This document shows, one piece after another, positions 34,312-42,210 of a DNA stretch of 64,000 nt; the first letter of the stretch is position 1, and each line of letters opens with the position of its first letter. Origin of the DNA: DAOPZJ01 sp964587625 (GTDB lineage: Bacteria; Bacillota; Clostridia; Oscillospirales; JAKOTC01); assembly GCA_964587625.1 (NCBI GenBank), contig CAZPLU010000008.1, positions 5,558 to 69,557 of the forward strand, given 5' to 3'. The translations under genes were made by a program, and so were the position numbers. Below the pieces are notes generated by a model. It was not told the DNA's origin, did no database searches, and saw only the letters and a list, made by a program, of their open reading frames with translations.

Positions 34312-35262
34312 ATGATCAAGTCATTGATATGCGAGCGGCTCGGCATCGAATATCCGGTGTTTCAGGGCGGCATGGCCTGGATCGCCGACGGGAAGCTGGC
34401 CGCCGCCGTCTCGAACGCGGGCGGGCTGGGCCTGATCTCGGCGATGAACGCCGGGCCCGACTATCTGCGCGAACAGATCGCGGTCGCCCGCGCGCTGACC
34501 GAAAAACCGTTCGGCGTCAACATCATGCTGCAAAGCCCGTTCGCCGAACAGGTCGCCGATGTGGTGGCCGAGGAAAAAGTTAAAGTCGTGACCACGGGCG
34601 CGGGAATGCCGACCGCGTTTATGGCGCGCTGGAAAGCCGCCGGAGTTGCGATCATCCCCGTGGTCGCCTCGGTGGCGATGGCGCAGAAGATGGAAAGGTT
34701 GGGCGCGGACGCGGTGATCGCCGAGGGCGAAGAAAGCGGCGGGCACATCGGCGAGCTGACGACGATGGTTTTGGTGCCGCAGGTGCGCGACGCGGTAAAA
34801 ATTCCCGTGGTCGCGGCGGGCGGCATCGCCGACGGCAGGGGCTTTGCGGCGGCGCTGATGCTCGGGGCGTGCGGCATTCAGATGGGCACGCGGTTTTTGG
34901 TCGCAAAGGAGTGCGGCGTGCATCAAAATTACAAGGACATGGTTTTAAAAGCGAACGATATTTCGACAATCACGACCGGGCGGCGGTTCGCGGCCAGCGC
35001 CTGCCGTTGTCTGAAAAATCAATTCAGCCGCAATTTTAAGCAAGTGGAATTCCAACCCGAGACCACGGTCGAGACGGTCAACGAGCTCGGCGTCGGCTCT
35101 TTACGCAAAGCGGCCGTCGAGGGCGACACCAAAGACGGGTGCTTTTTGGCCGGACAGATCGCGGGGCTGGTGAACCGCGAGCAGACCGCCGAGGAGATCA
35201 TACAAGAGATCGTCGAACAGGCCGAGGCGTTGCTCAAAGGGGCTTGCGCATGGGTCGGATAG
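34312..35262 (+). CDS. fabK: Enoyl-ACP reductase II (FMN-dependent)
   Basis: 316 residues. It is of the nitronate monooxygenase/FabK TIM-barrel type: YPVFQGGMAWIADG at the start, NAGGLGLIS, GVNIMLQSPF, EESGGHIGELTT and GGIADGRG with FMN-phosphate binding at MGTRFLVAKEC. No FabI, FabL or FabV is present in the window, so FabK is the only enoyl reductase seen. It performs the last reduction of each elongation cycle. It overlaps fabD by 13 bases. Confidence 0.95.
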   Translation: MIKSLICERLGIEYPVFQGGMAWIADGKLAAAVSNAGGLGLISAMNAGPDYLREQIAVARALTEKPFGVNIMLQSPFAEQVADVVAEEKVKVVTTGAGMPTAFMARWKAAGVAIIPVVASVAMAQKMERLGADAVIAEGEESGGHIGELTTMVLVPQVRDAVKIPVVAAGGIADGRGFAAALMLGACGIQMGTRFLVAKECGVHQNYKDMVLKANDISTITTGRRFAASACRCLKNQFSRNFKQVEFQPETTVETVNELGVGSLRKAAVEGDTKDGCFLAGQIAGLVNREQTAEEIIQEIVEQAEALLKGACAWVG

Positions 35263-36161
35263 CGTTTTTGTTCCCGGGGCAGGGCGCGCAGTTCCCGGGC
35301 ATGGCAAAAGAATTTTACGAGGGTAATCAAAGCGCGCGCGAATTGTTCGATGCGGCGGAAAAAATCCGCCCGGGGACGCTGCGGCAGTGCTTTGAGGGTA
35401 CGCCCGAAGAATTAAAAATGACCGAAAATACGCAGCCGTGCCTGTATTTGGCCGATCTCGCGGCGGCGATTGCGGCAAGCGAAGCCGGAATCAAGCCGGA
35501 CACGGCGGCGGGCTTTTCACTCGGTGAGCTGCCCGCGCTGGCTTTTGCCGGGGCGTTCGACCCGCTGGACGGCTTTCGGCTGGTCTGCGAGCGCGGAAAA
35601 ATTATGGCCGATTATGCAAGCAGGGTCAAGGCGTCGATGATGGCGGTAGTTAAACTGCCGCACGAGGCGGTCGAACAGATCTGCGCCGAGTTCGACGGGG
35701 TGTGGCCGGTGAACTACAACACGCCGGAGCAATTGGTGGTTTCCGGACTGGACGGGCAATTGCAAGCGTTCGAGGAAAAAATCCGCGAAAAGGGCGGGCG
35801 GTGCGTCCCGCTGGCGGTCGGCGGCGGATTCCATTCCCCGCTGATGGACGGCGCGGCGGAAGAATTTGCAAGAACTCTTGAAAATTACAAGATCAAAACG
35901 CCGGTTTTGCAGTGTTGGGCCAACTGCGCCGGGGAGCCGTATGCGGGCGATCCGAAGCCGCTTTTAAGCCGGCAGATCAACCATCCGGTGCGCTGGCAGC
36001 AGACCGTTTCGGCGATGCTGGCCGACGGCGTGACCGTTTTAATCGAGACCGGCGCGGGTACGGTGCTGACCGGGATGGCGCGGCGTATGGCGCCCGGCGC
36101 AATTTGCCGCTCGGTGCAGACGCCGCGCGAACTCGAGGTTGTTTTGGAGGAATTGGCATGA
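35250..36161 (+). CDS. fabD: Malonyl-CoA:ACP transacylase
   Basis: 303 residues from ATG 35250, inside the end of fabK. Catalytic Ser90 lies in GFSLGE and His195 in GGGFHSPL; Arg115 (CERGKIM) would bind the malonyl carboxylate. The usual GHSLG elbow has Phe in place of His, a change in the residue before the nucleophile. The N-terminal FPGQGAQFPGM is standard. The stop overlaps the fabG start. Confidence 0.95.
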   Translation: MGRIAFLFPGQGAQFPGMAKEFYEGNQSARELFDAAEKIRPGTLRQCFEGTPEELKMTENTQPCLYLADLAAAIAASEAGIKPDTAAGFSLGELPALAFAGAFDPLDGFRLVCERGKIMADYASRVKASMMAVVKLPHEAVEQICAEFDGVWPVNYNTPEQLVVSGLDGQLQAFEEKIREKGGRCVPLAVGGGFHSPLMDGAAEEFARTLENYKIKTPVLQCWANCAGEPYAGDPKPLLSRQINHPVRWQQTVSAMLADGVTVLIETGAGTVLTGMARRMAPGAICRSVQTPRELEVVLEELA

Positions 36162-36895
36162 TGTTGCAAAATAAAATCGCGGTTGTAACCGGCGGCTCGC
36201 GGGGCATCGGACGCGCGATCTGCCTGAAATTCGCGCAAGAGGGCGCTTCGGTCGCGTTTTTATTCGCCGGAAATGTCGAGAGCGCCGAAAAGACGCTGGT
36301 CGAATTAAAAACCCTCGGTGTAAAAGCGGCCTGTTACCGCTGCGACGTTTCGGATTTTTCGGCGGTGTCCGCCGTATTCGTTGAAATTATAAAAGAGTTC
36401 GGCACCGTAGACATTTTGGTCAACAACGCGGGCGTCACCTGCGACAAGCTGCTGCTGTCGATGAAAGAAGACGACTTCGACCGCGTGGTGGACGTCAATT
36501 TGAAGGGCGCGTTCAACACGATCAAGCAGGTCTATCCGATTTTTATGCGCAAGCGCGCGGGCAAGATCGTCAACATCGCCTCGGTCGCGGGGCTCACGGG
36601 CAACGCGGGGCAGGCGAATTACGCCTCGGCAAAAGCGGGGCTGATCGGCCTGACCAAGTCGGTGGCGCGCGAGCTCGCGGGGCGGGGGGTCTGCTGCAAC
36701 GCGGTCGCGCCCGGCTTTATCGAGACCGACATGACCGCCGCGACGCCGCTCAATCAGCAGATGCTGGCGGCGGTGCCGCTCTGCCGCATGGGAAAACCCG
36801 GGGAAGTGGCCGAGCTCGCGGCCTTTTTGGCCTCCCCGAAAAGCGACTATATCACCGGAGCCGTGATCCAAATCGACGGCGGTTTGGCGATGTAA
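36158..36895 (+). CDS. fabG: 3-oxoacyl-ACP reductase
   Basis: 245 residues from the first of two adjacent ATGs (36158/36161), GGAGG upstream. Short-chain dehydrogenase with NADPH-binding TGGSRGIG (11-18), NNAG (89-92) and the triad Ser142, Tyr155, Lys159 (YASAK). It overlaps fabD by 4 bases. Confidence 0.95.
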   Translation: MMLQNKIAVVTGGSRGIGRAICLKFAQEGASVAFLFAGNVESAEKTLVELKTLGVKAACYRCDVSDFSAVSAVFVEIIKEFGTVDILVNNAGVTCDKLLLSMKEDDFDRVVDVNLKGAFNTIKQVYPIFMRKRAGKIVNIASVAGLTGNAGQANYASAKAGLIGLTKSVARELAGRGVCCNAVAPGFIETDMTAATPLNQQMLAAVPLCRMGKPGEVAELAAFLASPKSDYITGAVIQIDGGLAM

Positions 36896-36956
36896 ATGTT
36901 TGAAGGGAAACAAGGTGCGATATTCGGAAAGCGGATTTTTCAAACACCGGAGTTTC

Positions 36957-36982
36957 GTCCTTTGTCGTTTACGACAAAGGAC
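36957..36982. promoter_or_regulatory. Perfect 12-bp inverted repeat upstream of fabF
   Basis: GTCCTTTGTCGT (36957-36968) and ACGACAAAGGAC (36971-36982) in the 155-bp fabG-fabF gap, the only long gap in the operon. No T-run follows, so an attenuator, RNA-processing site or operator is more likely than a full terminator. Confidence 0.5.
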
Positions 36983-37050
36983 AAAACATCCCCAATCCAA
37001 TAAATATTCGCTTTAAAACTCTGCCATCAAAACGAGAGGATGAAACAGCA

Positions 37051-38280
37051 ATGAGACGACGCGTGGTTGTCACGGGAATGGGCGCATTGACGCCGGTCGG
37101 GAAAGATGTTCCGGCTTTTTGGGAAAACTTGAAAGCCGGGACTTTGGGCATCGGCCCGATCGAACGGTTTTCCGTAACCGATTGCAAATATAAGTTGGCC
37201 GCGCAGGTCAAGGATTTTGACCCGCTGCTCCGGCTGGATAAAAACACGGTGCGCAGAACGGATTTATTTGTGCAGTACGCGCTGTTCGCTGCCGCCGAGG
37301 CCGTGGAGGACAGCGGATTGGAGGGCAACATTCCGCCCGAGGATTTGAGTGTTTATTTCGGTTCGGGCATCGGCGGCTTTGAGACATTTTGCGCCGAACA
37401 CGCCGCGATGCTCGAGGGCGGCCCGCGCAGGGTCTCCCCGCTGTTCGTGCCCAAGATGATTTCGAACATCGCCGCGGGCAACATCGCCATCAAATATAAC
37501 GCGCGCGGCTCCTGCCTTTCGGTGACGACGGCCTGCGCGACCGGCACGACCGCCGTCGGCGAGGCGTTTCGCGCCATCCGGGACGGGTACGCCGAGGCCG
37601 CGATCTGCGGCGGCAGCGAGGCGGCGATCACGCCGCTGGCCATGGCGGGCTTCACCAACGCGCAGGCGCTGTCCGTTTCCGATGACCCCGAGGCGGCCTC
37701 CCTGCCGTTCGACAAGCGGCGCGGCGGCTTTGTGATGGGCGAGGGCGCGGGGGCCCTGGTTTTGGAAGAATACGAGCACGCGGTAAGGCGCGGCGCGAAA
37801 ATTTATGCCGAGATGACCGGCTACGGTGCGACCTGCGATGCGTTTCATGTGACCGCCCCGTCGCCCGAACCGGACTCGGCCGCGAGGGCCGTGAAAAACG
37901 CCATGAGCGGGTCGGAGCAGATCGCGCCCTTAAAAATTTATATCAACGCGCATGGGACCGGTACCGCGCTCAACGACCGCTGCGAGACGGCGGCCTATAA
38001 AAGGGTCTTCGGCGAAAAGGCGGGCGAGCTGCGCATCAGCTCCACCAAGTCGATGACGGGACATATGCTCGGGGCCGCCGGAGCGGTCGAGGCCGTCGCG
38101 GCGATTCTGGCGCTGCGCGACGGAATTGTGCCGCCCACGATCAATCTAAACGAGCCCGACCCCGACTGCGATTTGAATTACACGCCCGACAAGGCGGTAT
38201 GCGCGGATATCGAACTCGCGCTTTCGACCTCTCTGGGCTTCGGGGGACATAACGCCTGCATCGCTTTTAAAAAAGTTTGA
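37051..38280 (+). CDS. fabF: Beta-ketoacyl-ACP synthase II
   Basis: 409 residues. The catalytic Cys162 (TTACATGT), His301 (NAHGTGT) and His338 (MTGHMLGAAG) of KAS I/II enzymes are intact. GAGAGGATG precedes the start. It elongates acyl-ACP chains with malonyl-ACP. Confidence 0.95.
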   Translation: MRRRVVVTGMGALTPVGKDVPAFWENLKAGTLGIGPIERFSVTDCKYKLAAQVKDFDPLLRLDKNTVRRTDLFVQYALFAAAEAVEDSGLEGNIPPEDLSVYFGSGIGGFETFCAEHAAMLEGGPRRVSPLFVPKMISNIAAGNIAIKYNARGSCLSVTTACATGTTAVGEAFRAIRDGYAEAAICGGSEAAITPLAMAGFTNAQALSVSDDPEAASLPFDKRRGGFVMGEGAGALVLEEYEHAVRRGAKIYAEMTGYGATCDAFHVTAPSPEPDSAARAVKNAMSGSEQIAPLKIYINAHGTGTALNDRCETAAYKRVFGEKAGELRISSTKSMTGHMLGAAGAVEAVAAILALRDGIVPPTINLNEPDPDCDLNYTPDKAVCADIELALSTSLGFGGHNACIAFKKV

Positions 38281-38311
38281 TTTTTAACCCATGCTTGAAA
38301 GGGGATTTTTT

Positions 38312-38767
38312 ATGCAATCGCAACTTGTCAGGGATTTGGCGGAACTGATGCGCCAATACGGCCTTTCGCGGCTCGAGGTGCGCGACGGCGAGATCCATGT
38401 GCTGCTGGAGGCGCAGAAGCAAGCCGCAGAGCCGGTCGTCACGATGACGGCAAATGTCCCGGTCGCAGCGGCGAAAGCCGAAAAACCGGCTGTCCCCGCT
38501 CCCGTTCCGGAGCCGCCGAAAACCGATGCCCATTGCCAGAAGTCGCCGCTGGTCGGCACGCTGTATCTGGCTCCGTCCGAGGACAGCCCGCGCTTCGTCG
38601 AGGTCGGCTCCAAGGTCAAAAAGGGCGACGTTTTGTGCATCGTCGAGGCCATGAAAGTGCTGAATGAGCTGACCGCCGAGGCCGACGGCGTAATCGCCGA
38701 GGTCTGCGGCAAAAACGCGCAGCTGGTTGAATTCGGGCAGCCGCTGTTTGTGATCGAGAAGGTATAA
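38312..38767 (+). CDS. accB: Biotin carboxyl carrier protein of acetyl-CoA carboxylase
   Basis: 151 residues from ATG 38312 (AAAGGGG upstream). Biotinylation site Lys115 in VEAMKVLNEL. The N-terminal helix is followed by a Pro/Ala linker (about 42-72) and the biotinyl domain, the standard plan. Confidence 0.95.
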   Translation: MQSQLVRDLAELMRQYGLSRLEVRDGEIHVLLEAQKQAAEPVVTMTANVPVAAAKAEKPAVPAPVPEPPKTDAHCQKSPLVGTLYLAPSEDSPRFVEVGSKVKKGDVLCIVEAMKVLNELTAEADGVIAEVCGKNAQLVEFGQPLFVIEKV

Positions 38768-38771
38768 GGAT

Positions 38772-39188
38772 ATGACGCAGGAACAGATCAAGCAGATTTT
38801 GCCGCACCGCGACGCGATGCTTTTAATCGACGAGGCCGAGGCCGTCGGCGGCGTCGCGCATGCCAAAAAATTGATCAAACCCGACGAATGGTTTTTGCAC
38901 GGGCATTTTCCGGGCGACCCGGTCGTGCCGGGCGTGATTCTGTGCGAAATTTTGGCCCAGTCCACCTGCGTTTTGCTGGCCCCCGGAGGCCGCACGCTCT
39001 TTACGGGGCTGGATAAGGTGCGCTTTAAAAACGTCGTCAAGCCGGGCGACCTGTTCGAGACCGAATGCGTGGTCACAAAAACGCGCCCGCCGTTTTACTG
39101 GGCGTCCGGAAAGGGATATGTGGGCGGAAAGCTGTGCGTGAGCGCGGATTTTTCGTTCGCCATGCTCGGGGACAAAAAAGATGTTTAA
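38772..39188 (+). CDS. fabZ: 3-hydroxyacyl-ACP dehydratase
   Basis: 138 residues, hot-dog fold. Catalytic His45 in GHFPGDPVVPG and Glu59 in LCEILAQS. It is the only dehydratase in the operon; there is no FabA or FabN, so unsaturated fatty acid synthesis must use another route or FabZ itself. It overlaps accC by 8 bases. Confidence 0.95.
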   Translation: MTQEQIKQILPHRDAMLLIDEAEAVGGVAHAKKLIKPDEWFLHGHFPGDPVVPGVILCEILAQSTCVLLAPGGRTLFTGLDKVRFKNVVKPGDLFETECVVTKTRPPFYWASGKGYVGGKLCVSADFSFAMLGDKKDV

Positions 39189-40503
39189 AAAGATTTTGGT
39201 CGCAAACCGCGGCGAGATCGCCGTGCGCGTCATCCGCGCCTGCCGCGAAATGGGGATTTCCACGGTTGCGGTATATTCCGAGCCGGACAAAAACGCTTTG
39301 CACGCCGCGCTCGCCGACGAGCGCGTCTGCGTCGGCCCCGCCGCCGCCGCGCAGAGCTATCTGAACATGCAAAACATCCTCAGCGCGGCGCTGGCCACCC
39401 GCGCCGAAGCCGTCCACCCGGGTTACGGGTTTTTGTCGGAAAACAGTTCGTTCGCCGCGCTGTGCGCGCAAAACGACGTCGCCTTCATCGGGCCGGAGAG
39501 CGGCGTAATCGACCGCATGGGCAATAAGGATCAGGCGCGCCGCCTGATGGCTTCGGCGGGCGTTCCGGTCATCCCGGGCAGCGGCGTTGTGACCAACCCT
39601 GAACAGGCCAAAAAAGCGGCGGCGAAAATCGGTTATCCGCTGCTCGTCAAGGCCGCAGCGGGCGGCGGCGGCAAGGGCATCCGCGTCGTCGGGCGCGAGG
39701 AGGAACTGGAAAAATCGGTGGTCGCTGCCTGTGAAGAAGCCAAAAAGGCCTTCGGGTGCGGTGACGTGTTTTTGGAAAAGTTTTTATCCGCGGTGCGCCA
39801 CGTCGAGGTGCAAATATTGGCCGATCAGAGCGGGAATGTCGTCTGTTTGGGCGAGCGCGACTGCTCTTTACAACTCGGCAGGCAAAAGGTGATCGAGGAG
39901 ACGCCCTGCCCCGCGATTGACGAAGATACCCGGAAACGGCTTTGGGAGGCCGCGAAAAAGGCGGTTAAAGCCGCCGGGTACACCAACGCCGGGACCGTGG
40001 AATTTTTGCTCGCGCCCGACAAAAATTTTTATTTTATCGAAATGAACACCCGCCTGCAGGTCGAGCACCGCATCAGCGAAGAGGTCAGCGGGATCGATTT
40101 GGTCAAGTGGCAGATTCGGATCGCCTCTCAAATCAATCTGCCGTTCACGCAGGAGGACATCCGGCTGCGCGGCGCGTCGATCGAATGCCGCATCAACGCG
40201 GCGGGCGGCGGCAAGGTGTCGTTTTTGCATATCCCCGGCGGCACCCGCGTCTCGTTCGACACCGCGCTGACGCAGGATGCCGAGGTCACGCCGTTTTACG
40301 ATTCGATGATCGGCAAGCTGATCACCGCCGGAAACGACCGCGAGGAGGCCGTGCGCAAGATAGAGGCCGCCCTCTGTGAGCTCGTGATCAGCGGCGTTCC
40401 GACCAACATCGAGAAGCAGCTGGAGATCATCCGCAGCCCGGAGTTTCGCAGGGGCGAATACGACACCGCGTGGCTGCAAAACAAATTCGGAATTCAAAAT
40501 TAA
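39181..40503 (+). CDS. accC: Biotin carboxylase subunit of acetyl-CoA carboxylase
   Basis: 440 residues, ATP-grasp enzyme. N-terminal FKKILVANRGEIAVRVIRACR, ATP-binding KAAAGGGGKGIRVV, and biotin/bicarbonate-site residues in EMNTRLQVEH are conserved. It carboxylates the biotin of AccB with ATP and bicarbonate. Confidence 0.95.
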   Translation: MFKKILVANRGEIAVRVIRACREMGISTVAVYSEPDKNALHAALADERVCVGPAAAAQSYLNMQNILSAALATRAEAVHPGYGFLSENSSFAALCAQNDVAFIGPESGVIDRMGNKDQARRLMASAGVPVIPGSGVVTNPEQAKKAAAKIGYPLLVKAAAGGGGKGIRVVGREEELEKSVVAACEEAKKAFGCGDVFLEKFLSAVRHVEVQILADQSGNVVCLGERDCSLQLGRQKVIEETPCPAIDEDTRKRLWEAAKKAVKAAGYTNAGTVEFLLAPDKNFYFIEMNTRLQVEHRISEEVSGIDLVKWQIRIASQINLPFTQEDIRLRGASIECRINAAGGGKVSFLHIPGGTRVSFDTALTQDAEVTPFYDSMIGKLITAGNDREEAVRKIEAALCELVISGVPTNIEKQLEIIRSPEFRRGEYDTAWLQNKFGIQN

Positions 40504-40537
40504 GAATTCAGATTTCATATGAACTTGGGAGGAACCC

Positions 40538-41401
40538 ATGAGCGAATTTAACATCGCCGACCTTTTCCGAAAGCCCGCCAACCAGCTCGAACCGGGCGGC
40601 GCGCCCCGGAAACCCGCCGACGACCGTGAACAGTGCCCGCGTTGCAAGCAATATTTCCCGCGCAAGCGGTTTGAAAAAAATCTGCGTGTCTGCCCCTCCT
40701 GCGGACACCATATGGCCCTGCCCGCCCGGCGCAGATTAGAAGCGCTCTGCGCCGGGGGCGGGTTTTCCGAGCTGTTTTCCGACATCACGGCGCGGGATTT
40801 TTTGAATTTTCCGGGGTATGAGGAAAAATTGAAAAAAGCCCGCGAGCAAAGCGGCGAAAACGAGGGCGCGATCTGCGGTGCGGGCGTTGTCGGCGGCGTC
40901 AGATGCGCGCTGTTTGCGATGGAACCCGGTTTTATGATGGGCAGCATGGGCTCCGCGGTCGGCGAGCGCATCGCCCGCACGTTTGAATATGCGGCCGCGA
41001 ACCGCCTGCCCGTCGTCGGCTTTACGGCCTCGGGCGGCGCAAGGATGCAGGAGGGCATCCTCTCGCTGATGCAAATGGCCAAGATCAGCGGCGCGATCCA
41101 ACGCCACGGCGAGGCGGGCTGCTTTTACCTCGCGGTGCTGACCAATCCCACGACCGGCGGCGTCACCGCCAGTTTTGCGATGCTCGGGGACATCATTCTC
41201 GCAGAGCCCAAAGCGCTGGTCGGCTTCGCGGGTAAGCGCGTGATCGAGCAGACCACCAAGAGCAAGCTCGCCGCCGATTTCCAGAGCGCGGAATTCGTGC
41301 TCAAGCACGGCTTTTTGGACGCGATCGTCGAGCGGAAACAGCTCGCGGAAGTGATTACGCGTTTACTAAAACAACATACAATTTCGGAGAAAAAGATATG
41401 A
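40538..41401 (+). CDS. accD: Acetyl-CoA carboxylase carboxyltransferase beta subunit
   Basis: 287 residues. N-terminal zinc ribbon CPRC ... CPSC (about 29-51) and a crotonase-type core with FTASGGARMQEG and GGVTASFAMLGD. GGGAGG precedes ATG 40538. Together with AccA it moves the carboxyl group to acetyl-CoA. It overlaps accA by 4 bases. Confidence 0.95.
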   Translation: MSEFNIADLFRKPANQLEPGGAPRKPADDREQCPRCKQYFPRKRFEKNLRVCPSCGHHMALPARRRLEALCAGGGFSELFSDITARDFLNFPGYEEKLKKAREQSGENEGAICGAGVVGGVRCALFAMEPGFMMGSMGSAVGERIARTFEYAAANRLPVVGFTASGGARMQEGILSLMQMAKISGAIQRHGEAGCFYLAVLTNPTTGGVTASFAMLGDIILAEPKALVGFAGKRVIEQTTKSKLAADFQSAEFVLKHGFLDAIVERKQLAEVITRLLKQHTISEKKI

Positions 41402-42192
41402 CCGCCTACGAAAAAGTCAAGATCGCGCGCGACCAGCAGCGGCCCACCGCGGCCGCTTATTTCGGCCTGCTGTTGCGCGAGGTTACCGTTTTGCACGGCG
41501 ACCGCAATTTCGGCGACGACGAGGCGATTTTGGGCGGAATCGGGCTGCTCGGGGATACTCCCGTCACGTTCATCGGCATCGAGCGCGGCACCGACCTCGA
41601 GAGCCGGATCCGTTGCAATTTCGGCGCGCCGAGGCCCGAGGGCTACCGCAAGGCGCTGCGGCTGATGAAGCAGGCCGAGAAGTTTCGCCGCCCCGTGATC
41701 TGCCTGGTCGACACCTCGGGCGCGCACTGCGGCGCGGACGCCGAGGAGCGCGGGCAGGGGCGGGCCATCGCCGAAAACCTGATGGAGATGATGGGCCTGA
41801 AGACGCCCGTGATCTCGGTGATCATCGGGGAGGGCGGCTCGGGCGGGGCGCTGGGGCTCGCGGTCGCCGACCGGGTCTACATGCTCGAAAACGCGGTGTA
41901 TTCGGTGATTTCGCCCGAGGGCTGCGCGAGCATTCTGTGGAAGGAGCCGGGCGCGGAGGCCGAAGCCGCCGAGTGCCTTCATCTGACCGCGCAGGACAAC
42001 AAAAAGCTCAGGGTGGCGGAGGACGTCGTCCCCGAGGACTTCAAGCATTTTCACGCGATGTGCGGCTCGCTGCGCGAGCGGCTTTTGTCCGACATCGCTC
42101 TGCTCTCGGCGCAGCCGGTCGAGACGTTATTAAACAACCGGTATGCCCGTTTCCGCCGGCTGGGGATTTACGAGGGGGGAAAGGGGAGGTAG
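41398..42192 (+). CDS. accA: Acetyl-CoA carboxylase carboxyltransferase alpha subunit
   Basis: 264 residues, shorter than the roughly 315 of the E. coli protein but usual for Gram-positives. Core motifs LVDTSGAHCGADAEERGQG and IIGEGGSGGALGLAVAD are present. Last gene of the operon; it converges on the TPR gene with 18 bases between them and no obvious terminator. Confidence 0.95.
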   Translation: MTAYEKVKIARDQQRPTAAAYFGLLLREVTVLHGDRNFGDDEAILGGIGLLGDTPVTFIGIERGTDLESRIRCNFGAPRPEGYRKALRLMKQAEKFRRPVICLVDTSGAHCGADAEERGQGRAIAENLMEMMGLKTPVISVIIGEGGSGGALGLAVADRVYMLENAVYSVISPEGCASILWKEPGAEAEAAECLHLTAQDNKKLRVAEDVVPEDFKHFHAMCGSLRERLLSDIALLSAQPVETLLNNRYARFRRLGIYEGGKGR

Positions 42193-42210
42193 GGGGTGAG
42201 GGAATAAACA

